This document shows positions 11,536-22,400 of a stretch of DNA of 64,000 nt, one piece after another. The notes beneath the pieces are model-generated. The model was not told the DNA's origin. It ran no database searches and saw only the letters and a program-made list of their open reading frames with translations. Position 1 is the stretch's first letter, and each line of letters starts with the position of its first letter. This DNA is from Oasisia sp. SBJ-2009. Its lineage: Eukaryota > Annelida > Polychaeta > Sabellida > Siboglinidae. Where the stretch lies: assembly GCA_964017155.1 (NCBI GenBank), contig OZ024861.1, positions 23,488,713 to 23,552,712 of the forward strand. Reading direction: 5' to 3'. Position numbers and translations under genes: made by a program.

Positions 11536-13003
11536 AACATGATTGCCCCGTTACACTCTGTTGGTGACTGTAACATGATTGCCCTGTTACATTCTGTTGG
11601 TGACTGTAACATGATTGTCCCGTTACACTCTGTTGGTGTTTGTAACATGATTGTCCCGTTACACTCTGTTGGTGACTGTAACATGATTGCCCTGTTACAT
11701 TCTGTTGGTGACTGTAACATGATTGTCCCGTTACACTCTGTTGGTGTCTGTAACATGATTGTCCCGTTACACTCTGTTGGTGACTGTAACATGATTGCCC
11801 TGTTACATTCTGTTGGTGACTGTAACATGATTGTCCCGTTACACTCTGTTGGTGACTGTAACATGATTGCCCTGTTACATTCTGTTGGTGACTGTAACAT
11901 GATTGTCCCGTTACACTCTGTTGGTGACTGTAACATGATTGCCCTGTTACATTCTGTTGGTGACTGTAACATGATTGCCCCGTTACTCTCTGTTGGTGAC
12001 TGTAACATGATTGTCCCGTTACACTCTGTTGGTGACTGTAACATGATTGCCCTGTTACATTCTGTTGGTGACTGTAACATGATTGCCCCGTTACACTCTG
12101 TTGGTGACTGTAACATGATTGCCCCGTTACACTCTGTTGGTGACTGTAACATGATTGCCCTGTTACATTCTGTTGGTGACTGTAACATGATTGTCCTGTT
12201 ACACTCTGTTGGTGACTGTAACATGATTGCCCTGTTACATTCTGTTGGTGACTGTAACATGATTGCCCTGTTACACTCTGTTGGTGACTGTAACATGATT
12301 GTCCCGTTACACTCTGTTGGTGACTGTAACATGACTGCCCCGTTACACTCTGTTGGTGACTGTAACATGATTGTCCCGTTACACTCTGTTGGTGACTGTA
12401 ACATGATTGCCCCGTTACTCTCTGTTGGTGACTGTAACATGATTGTCCCGTTACACTCTGTTGGTGACTGTAACATGATTGCCCCGTTACTCTCTGTTGG
12501 TGACTGTAACATGATTGTCCCGTTACACTCTGTTGGTGACTGTAACATGATTGTCCCGTTACACTCTGTTGGTGACTGTAACATGATTGCCCTGTTACTC
12601 TCTGTTGGTGACTGTAACATGATTGCCCTGTTACACTCTGTTGGTGTCTGTAACATGATTGTCCCGTTACACTCTGTTGGTGACTGTAACATGATTGCCC
12701 CGTTACACTCTGTTGGTGTCTGTAACATGATTGTCCCGTTACACTCTGTTGGTGACTGTAACATGATTGCCCCGTTACACTCTGTTGGTGACTGTAACAT
12801 GATTGCCCCGTTACACTCTGTTGGTGACTGTAACATGATTGTCCCGTTACACTCTGTTGGTGACTGTAACATGATTGCCCCGTTACAGTCTGTTGGTCAC
12901 TGTAACATGATTGCCCCGTTACACTCTGTTGGTGACTGTAACATGATTGTCCCGTTACACTCTGTTGGTGACTGTAACATGATTGTCCCGTTACACTCTG
13001 TTG
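11536..13003. repeat. 36-bp minisatellite, ~40 units, overlapping the R3 stop codon
   Basis: About 40 units of TGTAACATGATTGTCCC plus GTTACACTCTGTTGGTGAC. The right-most unit supplies the last codons and TAA of R3 on the minus strand (CACCAACAGAGTGTAA), so the array grew out of the end of the coding region. Variants (GCC/GTC, CTGTTAC/CCGTTAC, GAC/GTC) are interspersed in higher-order patterns. Each unit has TGTAAC/GTTACA inverted ends. Confidence 0.9.
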
Positions 13004-16000
13004 GTGTCGATCTGTAACGCATCATCGTGAACCACCTTGGACTTAGAACCGTTTTCCTGTTTAACATCATCAATCGTCATATAACCGTCGCCATCACTTA
13101 TTGGTACAATGTACACTGGGTCCACAGTCTCATACGCAGCGGAATCGTCGGTTGCCTTTGGCTCCAGAGCCTCGTATGTGTTCTCAGTGCCCCCTGGTGG
13201 CAATGTTGAAGTTGCGATGACCGTCGAAATGTCATTTGGCGTCGATGCAGTGGACTGACACTTTCTGGAATTAGTAAATATTTCTGTTAATGAATATGCA
13301 GCTTATACACACATAAGTGCAAACAAACAGTTGTTATCAACGTTATCATATTTTTATCTTAAACTCTGTGACTGTGGCGACCCCTGGCTGCAGTTTCCTC
13401 TCCACTCAACTCATCTTTTTATTTTCATTAGCCAGTAATAGTGTCTGGCATATGTTAGTAAATAACCTATGTTTTACACAAGGAAGTGAATGAGTGGACT
13501 TGGGCACCTGGGAGAAGATTCAATCACGCTGTCCTAAAGTAAGCAGTTTGTTTCTGCTTGACTGAGTTATCACAGACAGCTTGCTGACGTTATATCACAA
13601 AATAGATTGTAGTATTTAAGATTTGTATACCACATTATCAAAATTAGAACAAGACAGGCACAATTCACACCACAAGAAAGAAAAAGTTAGAACATGTAGT
13701 AGCAACTGGCAAGATAGAAAGAAAATGACCAAGAGGGCACCCGCAAATAAAGTAATTGATAGTCTGTCAACATGGTATGGAGTGAATGCATAGAACTACT
13801 AATAAAATAAAATAATTGATAGTCTGTCAACATGGTATGGAGTGAATGCATAGAACTACTAAGAACAATGATTGATGGTGTGGTTTGGAGGGCTGTGATC
13901 ACTGATGCTGGGAACCAAAACACGCCTAGAAGAAGAAGGTTACCTGTTCATCTTTAAGTTTAACATCTGCAGATTCCCTTTAGTTGCTTATCGTTAATTT
14001 ACTAAAAAATCAGAGTTCAGATTGTATCACTCATACAAACAGATTACCTTTTGTAGAGCCAGACGAGGATTCCTCCGATTATTCCTCCAACTATGACAAC
14101 TGCAGCAACTACAACGACTGTAGCAACTATAATCTCTGTAGTTAGTATATCGCCTGTAGTTCCACCTGCAAAGTAATCACAATGAAAGGGCATGTAGCAA
14201 ATATACAAAACATTGCAATTGTCATTATGTCATCATCAAGGCAAGGCATCATTGTCATCTGTGATTAGTAAAACATGGGGCAGACACAATTATTGTCTTG
14301 TCTATTATTGAACATGTTAAAAACTTATGGTTTCCATAATGGAGGAAGCAAGGTGGCTGCCCCAGTCAGTAAATGACATTTCACAATAACTTAAAAAGTT
14401 CAGTCCTTGACTTATACCATATGTCATGTTAGATCATATTCTTTGTATTATAACTGACTGATAGTTTACCCGGAATTATTACAAAAGTTAATCTATAAAC
14501 CTCAACAACAGAATGTAGCAATGAGAAATATATGAAGATCAAGTTGATAAACCATTAAACCTTTGTGTGTTGCCTTACTGAACTAGTGGTCAATATCATA
14601 GTTCATGTGAATTCTTAAATAATGTTTCCAGTCATTTTCTATCTTCAAAACAATATACAACAATAATTTTCATATAAGGTACTTTTTAGTAATGTCTTTT
14701 TATATTTCTTTTCAATCAGTTGTGATTGTACAGTATTTATGTAAAACAAGGCTCTGTTAAATTGTCCCAGTGAGTAATATACTTCACTTCCAATACAGGT
14801 TTTCTGGGAAACATATTTACACTGACACAGTGTCTATTAGGTGCAGTGAACTACATCAGTGTACGTGACAGGGACTCTGTGTACCTGTCTGTCCGGCCAG
14901 TGACTTGTCAGTCCCGTCCGTTGACGTCTGTCCTCCTGTAGTTGGTGGTTGTAGTGGTGATGTTGTTGTTCTAGATGGAGGTGGTGTTCTTGTTGTTGTT
15001 TGTGGTGTTGCAGTAGATGTTGTTGTCACACAAATCTTGCCAACATACGTTGGGATTTCTGCCAATCCACACTCAATTGTAATGTCTGAAACATACACAT
15101 TGCAACATTCTGTCATAAAATGTACATTAATGTGTTTGCTGTGTTAAACAAACCTATTACAAAGAAAATGTTTCTATTTTCTATCAGACATGCTAGAAAG
15201 AATCTTTTCATTGAACAAACCAATCATGATCAAAATGAGATGGAATAATAAATTATGTAGTCTGCAAATTTGAATTTTTTAAACAATTAAGTAGTTGTGC
15301 ATAATATCAATCAGAGTAGCCCAAATAATGACATGTGACCTGTGGCCTTTTCCAGTTCTGTGTGTAGTCCCACCAACAGCTTGTCCAATTCAAGTTGTAC
15401 TATTTTATATAAATGTTTTATTATACATTACATGTGTTGTTGTTGATGATAATGTTGTGTTGCTGTAGTAGTTGTTGATAGTTGTCTACCTACTCACCAC
15501 CAATGAGTGTAATTGTCACTGCTTTCAAGAAGTAGGAGGCGGAAATAACTTGTGCATTCTTATGCATAACCATCACTTTCGCGGAACTTGGAATGCGATA
15601 TGTAAAGTCGTTTTGCTTTGGTCCGCAGCAAATTTCTTTTGTCAGACATCCGTTGTCATAGAACGCCAGTTTCCAAGGGCATGTGATAGTGTTGCATTGG
15701 AAATTGTTCGCACTAACAGAGACCCATTTGGATGACATTCTCGTTGTGACGCAGACACAGGTAGACTGTCTCTGGATGACAGCGCCACTGGCCTGGAGGA
15801 TGTGGGCACTAGTGGCACTGGTCATCTTCTTGCACATCTCTAGTACTTTGTATCTTTCTGGAATAAAAACAAAGCTGCTGTTAAGTGTGAAGTAGTTAGT
15901 TGTTACCACAGATTGTCCTATTTTAAAGAGATAAATAAACTTGTATAATTTTTTATTGATGATTGATCATCACTTGAAAATATTTCAGTTGGTAAAATTG

Positions 16001-16559
16001 TATTGTTGAAGATTTTATATGTTGGCATTTAGTACATAGGAATACTGTTACTTGTTTGCAAGACATCTGAATCTGAATGGGGTAAGCCATAAGGAGCCAG
16101 TATTGGCTGTTACATACTACAGTGTATGCAGGCAGTTGACTGTACTGACATCTCGGAGCTGAAAGAGTAGTGGCCAATAGACGGGTCGTTGTCCTCTTGC
16201 TGTGTGCAGTAGGCAGTTATATATAGTGTACATGACATTAACTATTGTGGAGCATTGTGATCACATGTGGTGCGTCGCAGCTGTGGCGCATCGCAGCTGT
16301 GTTGCATGGCAGCTGTGGCGCGTCGCAGCTGTGGCGCGTCGCAGCTGTGGCGCGTCGTAGCTGTGGTGCGTCGCAGCTGTAGGTAGTGGTTTGTAACTAC
16401 GATGGTGCATTGCAACTAAACAACAGACGTATGTGACCAGGCCTTCACCTTGCTACAGTAACTTATATTACACTTACCTATTTGTCCATAAGAGAGGTTC
16501 AGGCAAACCAAGAGACATAATACAACTCGTATATATGTCCAGTGGACCCTCATGATCAT
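12991..16559 (-). CDS. R3: CUB-like receptor with Thr/Pro stalk, TM and YxxV/YxxI tail (344 aa)
   Basis: Five exons: signal peptide 16478-16559, CUB-like domain 15498-15857, stalk 14885-15085, transmembrane 14048-14165, tail 12991-13264. The sum is 1,035 nt with consistent phases. I chose the ATG at 16559; a second in-frame ATG lies at 16553. The ectodomain has the family pattern (EMCKK, CVCV, TCPWKLAFYDNGC, CCG). The stalk is Thr/Pro/Gly-rich rather than poly-Thr. The TM exon is long (118 bp), with a Val/Ile/Gly-rich helix followed by WLYKR. The tail has NTYEAL, AAYETV, VYIVPI and GYMTID, the most complete of the R1-R3 group. The TAA stop and the last codons are part of the terminal unit of a 40-copy, 36-bp minisatellite, so the array would form the proximal 3'UTR. 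A receptor role is inferred. Confidence 0.8.
13741..13862. repeat. Two-copy ~60-bp tandem duplication in R3 intron
   Basis: TAATTGATAGTCTGTCAACA and the following 40 bp occur twice with near-perfect identity. No coding potential. Confidence 0.8.
16262..16385. repeat. Short GC-rich repeat rich in CAGCTG
   Basis: About seven imperfect units of GTGGCGCGTCGCAGCT, each containing CAGCTG (E-box core), in otherwise AT-rich DNA. It lies about 95 bp inside the first intron of R3. Confidence 0.75.
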
Positions 16560-16690
16560 GTCATGCACTGACCAATTCTGTGACATCACTGCAGTGGACA
16601 CCACAGTGACCAAACTGATCTTGTTTACAAGGAGTATTTATAAGTTGAGGGGTCACACCCATGCCTGACCCAGATTGACCAAACAACAAT
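16560..16690 (-). promoter_or_regulatory. Conserved proximal upstream block of R3
   Basis: Directly upstream of the ATG is CACTGACCAATTCTGTGACA then TCACTGCAGTG, followed by AGTGACCAA and GGGGTCACACCC. The same order occurs before R4 and R5. On the gene strand it contains ATTGG (CCAAT box) and, here only, CTTATAAATAC (TATA-like, about 16641-16652). Likely 5'UTR plus core promoter. Confidence 0.55.
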
Positions 16691-19450
16691 GACTTTTAAT
16701 GTGAAGCACTTTGATTGGCATTTAGTTACTTAAAAAGTGTTATATTAAGAAAGAGGTACAGCTTAGTTCTTATATTAAGATACAGAATTATTATTGTTAT
16801 TATTGCTACGTAATTGGGATCATTGGTGGTTACTGTCTCTGGTCTGGTACAACTGCAAGCAGACATGTCAGCATCTAAACCATTGCAATAAAAAGAATGG
16901 AAACAGCCAACTATTTAGTTGCTGTACTTTTCTGGCCAGACAACTAGAGAACGTGTATACTGCTCTGTACCACGGTCAGGGTTTAGCTGTGGCGTTTATC
17001 CATCAAAATACGGCTGCATCATTTGGGTGCCATGGCAGACAATGTGCAGCATTCACTTGTTTAAAATCAAAGTGATTGACCACTCTGGTGTTACATCTGT
17101 AGACTCCTCACAGCCTCTTATCACGATTGTGTGCATTTGCATTTAGACATTTGTAGGAGGGAGGAATTAATCTCACAGCCATTGAAGTGACCTCCCCGTG
17201 TCTGCTTGACCACTGTCCTGCCCTGATGCAGCCACTGGTCAAGTCTTTGTACCTCACAGTGTCTCAAACTGACCAATGTCCATTGGGTAAAAACTGGGTG
17301 TTCAGCCAACCGGAACTAACCACCCAGGGTGTCAGTAAACAACAGTGTGTAGGTTCAGGCATGTGCTGATTTGGCTTTAAATGCCCTCACACTAAATATC
17401 TCATATTTGCATGGGTTTATTTTGTTAAAAAATAAATAAAGTTACAAAAAAATTGCATTTGGATCACTCACTAGATTTTTCTTGCAAAAGATACTAAAAG
17501 AGTGGAAAAGATTATCTACTGGTCATTGTTGAATAAACATACACATTTTTTTTTAAAACTTATCACATTGTGAATTTTCTAAAAATTAAGGCATCACTTT
17601 TCTACCAAAGATCATAGGTAGAGCCGTTGGAAGAAAGGTTTTGCTTGTGAGTTGCAATCCATCTAGGAAGATAATATGACATATCCCTCACATATAAACC
17701 CCCTCACGCATGTGTACATTTGTTTGTCTATGCATGCGTGCATGCTTGCATGCCTGCATGCATAATAATAATAGTTTAATTTCATTCTGGGCAGCCATGG
17801 AGATTGAAATGGGTACATAAAACATGCAAAGTATATTTGTTAAAAATAAATTGAAATAATATATAATTTAACCCATTAGCATAAATATAAATTATAATGT
17901 AGAGAATATACAATATGTATCTGTAAAATTAATTTAAATAATTTAAGATATTGAAAAATATTTTCTGTGATTAATTGACTAAACTTATTAACTTATAATA
18001 AATAGTTTAAAACATTAAAATAAATAGATCTAAAAAATAAGTTAAGGTAGTACAATATTTTACACATATCCATATGAGTATGAAACGCATGCGTGGTTGT
18101 GTGGCAGTTTGATTGGACCTAGATGTTGGCAGTATGAATCTGTTTATAATCGAGTGAGCTAGATATATCAGAAAGTCAAGACCCATACAGAGGGACCATT
18201 GTTGTTGAAACGTTTTCAATGTTCAACTGCCGACTGTGTGGAGTAATCTTGCTCAATCTTGTTGCGACATTTTTTTTCAAATATAATACAACTGCAAACC
18301 ATATAAAATAAAAATGTTTTATTAAAAGTGGTGAACTTATATAATGATAAATATTTAGTTCAGTTCTGTTTGTAATGTAACACTGGTAACAAATTAAATT
18401 TAAACGTTAGATAATATGTATTACATAGTTCACCAAGTCATCAAACAATGTAGTCTGTAGCAAATATTAACACAAACTAGCTTACAGAGCAACACACTGA
18501 GTTATATGGTCACATTTTCTGAGTTATATGGTCACATTCTTCTTCTTTACCTAGGTGGGGTCAGTGGCCCGAATTCTTGATTTCCAGAATGTTCTGTCCT
18601 GGGCATCCTCTGGGGTGATCCGCAGTCTCTGCATGTCCCTTCGGACGCCATCCATCCATCTCCCTCTTGGTCTTTTTCCTGGCACTCTCATGTCAACAAC
18701 TGCTCTCACTTTGTTGTTTTCTTCCATACTCTGCATGTGTCCATACCAGCATAGTCTCATTTCTCTGAGTTTCTCTTTGATGCTGTATAATTCACTCCTA
18801 GCTGGTAAATGTTAAATATTTAATAAAACATCACCATGGCACAACCTGTGGTACAGTCAATGTAAATGTCTCTACATAACCACCATTATTACGTTTTATG
18901 CATTGCCAGTTGATAATCTAGGAAGCGAATGGACTTAGAAAAAGCAACATGTGCCTGGCGCCTGAGAGGGGATGCATTTCTGATGTTCCAAAGTTAGCAT
19001 GTTAATGTTATACTTCAGGTGAGGTCACATTAAGTATAGCAGATTTTTTTACAATATAAACATATTTAAACTCAAAAGAACTTCCATTGTTTATTAAATG
19101 TTACACCACAATGCACAATTTAACAAATCCTTGGGGACATGGCCCCAAACAATGACTAGAAAACATCAATACTGTCAAAGCAAAGTTGTTGAATTACGAA
19201 TCTTCCATTTTCGTGTTTCTTCTGCCTGGTCTCGGTATAGACATAGCAGTGTTCAGACTAAGATAAATAACTACCACCCAGTAAATGTCTAATAAGTCCA
19301 ACTTTTAAAGTCACCAATATTGTGACGAGAATTATAAAGAAAATAATCTTTCTATTTACAGAAAATATAAATACTCTTTGCTCAGTCAATCGGTAATAAG
19401 CAGCAATTGTTGATAATATTCAACTCAACAAAATAAGCTTGGATATGACA
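16691..19450. other. R3-R4 intergenic
   Basis: Holds the LINE relic at 18545-18805 and otherwise AT-rich sequence. 17280-17350 weakly resembles the distal blocks upstream of R4 and R5 (TGTTCAGCCAACCGGAAC, GTAAACAACA). An AATAAA on the minus strand near 19091 could serve R4. Confidence 0.5.
18545..18805 (-). mobile_element. LINE reverse-transcriptase C-terminal fragment
   Basis: The minus strand encodes RLCWYGHMQSMEENN, MRVPGKRPRGRWMDGVRRDM, then EDAQDRTFWKSRIRATDPT. This is the hallmark C-terminus of many animal non-LTR retrotransposon polymerases (R.RWYGHV.RM..., PGKRPRGRP..RW.D..., ...W....R..DP). Only about 85 codons remain, and there is no nearby endonuclease or RT core, so it is a truncated relic between R3 and R4. 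Confidence 0.8.
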
Positions 19451-22400
19451 CTAGACAGCCACTACAGTGTCTGATATTGTCTCATACATTGAACCATTGA
19501 GTGAATCAAGGTCTGCATAGACATTTTCTTCTTCAACGGCAGCTTGTGAGAGGTCAAGATACAGCCCAGGGTGGTCCGCTTCTGCCTGTGACATCACTTG
19601 CCTCCTGCCGGGCTCACTAGGTGGCCGTGGTGATGCACTGGAATTGATGCGATGCATGCAGACATTGCTGTCGTCACGGGACGAGTTGTCTAATGTCGGA
19701 CGACGTTTTGGTGGCTGCGGTGGGGCTGGACTTGAAGGGTGCTTTCTGAAAGTGTGGATGAAGATGACATCAAGTGTTTTCTCCTGATGCCACTGTCACT
19801 CACAACTTCATTTCTCAAGCTGATTTTTATACAAGAGCTAGTACATTTGACAAAGATCATAACTCAAGTCACAGAGTGGTGGTTAGCGGGTTTGTGGATA
19901 GGTGGGTAGATGGATGGTTGGATGGGTGGGTGGGTGGGTGGGTGGGTGGGTGGGTGGGCGGACGGACGGACGGACGGACGGACGGACGGACGGACGGACG
20001 GACGGACGGACGGACGGACGGGATGGATAATCTGCAGAAGAATGAGATGCAAAAGACATGAGCAGTCTCAAGGCCTGCGTACTGTGTAACTAAAACATAT
20101 CTTCAGTTGAATAGAGATGACACATTGGGATAGAGAGGCACACTTGGCACATATGGGTTACCTTTTGTGGAACACAAACGCTGTCACTCCTACAATGACT
20201 GCGATCACAACTATGACGGCTGCTGTGGCTCCCCCTATTGTCACCGCTGGAACACACATGGTAATAATAAAATGTATAGACATTTTTTATTTTGGTAGGC
20301 AAAAATTTAAACTATTAAGAGAGGATTGGCAAATGAGAGCAAAAGATAGTGGATACAAATGTGGCCGCAGTAGTTAAAAAACAGTATGGAGAAAAGAAAG
20401 AAAAAAATCCAAAGGACCGGAACCTAGGTCTGCCTTATGACAGGAAAACAAAAAGTGGTACATGTATTTTCATGTTCAGTAACAATTATTCTAAATACCA
20501 GCAAAATGCCCATAACCTAACTGGATAGTTTAGAAGTTGATATGTTGCAATCATGATAGTAATATTACCAACTGTTACAAGACACACAGCATTGTTACAC
20601 AAACACTGTAATGCCCTCAATCAAACATTGACAACTGCATCATGCATGTGCAGTAGAGCTCACCGTAAGGTCAAAACAACGATAGTGAGATAGAATTAGA
20701 GGTCCACCAAGAGGCCTTAATTGTGACGATGTCTAATAATAATTATGTGTATCAGTATGGTGTTGTCATGAGGATTGAAGTAAGCCTATTTTATCAGTTT
20801 CTACTTCATTTTCCAAGCAGTGTAATCCACGTGGGCTGGTAGTTTTTGCCTAGCATGCATGGTGCTGTAATTATTAAGTTACTTTTTCTAACTTTAAGTT
20901 GTTTCTGAACGACTGATTTACATGGCAACTGATTTACATTTATGCCATGCTAAGACACAGTCTACATGTGGCATAGGCTGTGTCATGATGTCCTAGGTGT
21001 CATGATGTCCTAGGTGTCATGATGTCCTAGGTGTCATGATGTCCTATGTGTCATGATGTCCTATGTGTCATGATGTCCCATGTGTCATGATGTCCCATGT
21101 GTCATGATGTCCCATGTGTCATGATGTCCCATGTGTCATGATGTCCCAGGTGTCATGATGTCCTAGGTGTCATGATGTCCTAGGTGTCATGATGTCCTAT
21201 GTGTCATGATGTCCTATGTGTCATGATGTCCTATGTGTCATGATGTCCTATGTGTCATGATGTCCTATGTGTCATGATGTCATATGTGTCATGATGTCCC
21301 ATGTGTCATGATGTGTCATGATGTCCCATGTGTCATGATGTCCTATGTGTCATGATGTCCTATGTGTCATTATGTCCTATGTGTCATGATGTCCTATGTG
21401 TCATGATGTCCTATGTGTCATGATGTCCTAATGTCATGATGTCCTTGTGGCAGACAATAAGGGACACTTCCTACCCTTCCACCTACAAAAGGTGAGAGTC
21501 TTGATATGTATGAGGTATTTAGAACAAACAGGGTTCTTACTTCATGTGGTCATAGATTAATCCCTTAATGTTTCCTGATTGGGTTCCAAGCTCTCTATGT
21601 GGAAAACTTCAACGTACAAAACTATGCAGGCTTGATAGAAGAAGCTTGTTTTATGTAAGTCTGAGTGGTGTTCTTCAAGTTCTATGTCCAAGGAAAAGAA
21701 AGAGTCCTATCCAGAAACCAGTTCTCTCCACTTCTCCACTTCTGGAACCAACACTTGCAGACAGAAGTTGCCTCATTTTGACATAGTCTCCACAATGTCC
21801 AAGCTTTGGCTGCCAAGTATCCAGCTCTCCCCACATCTTTACTTCTGGAACAAATATCTGCAGATTGGGCTAATCTTTGTCTGATTGTTTTTGACAAACT
21901 TTGGTGTTTCCTCGTATAACTGATCAAGAGCTCAATGACAAACCAACTGACCTTGGCTTGGTCCAGAAGTCTGGCGGTTGGTGTCTCTTGTTGGTTGAGC
22001 AGAAGTGGTTGTTGGAATGGTCCATGGTCTTGTGTTTGGTGGAAACACCCATATACCAGTGAACACAGTGGGCATATGTTGTGCAGAAGAAGCGAAACCT
22101 GTGCATTTCACCTTCACCTCAGGTGTTGTTGTTGCTCCATCTGAAACACACCAACTCAGATTCACCTGATGGCCATGCTTATACTCACTGCTTAAACTTT
22201 GCATCATGACTCCTGCTTAAAATCACTCCTTAACATCGATTTAAGTGATCATGTACACTGTATAGAGAAACAGCATCAGGATACACCCATTGGTGTGTCA
22301 TGGATATAACAGTGTCTGATCTGTACAGCTGTGGCTTTCTGCACTTTGAAAAGGCTCAACAGGGTTAAGGGTGAAACATGTTTAATGAGGGATGTTCTTG

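Noticed and set aside
11469..13017. Long open frames of ~470-490 codons on both strands
   Set aside because: They are an artefact of a 36-bp (multiple of three) minisatellite lacking stops in some frames. The protein would be a pure 12-residue repeat, and the mirror frame is equally open.
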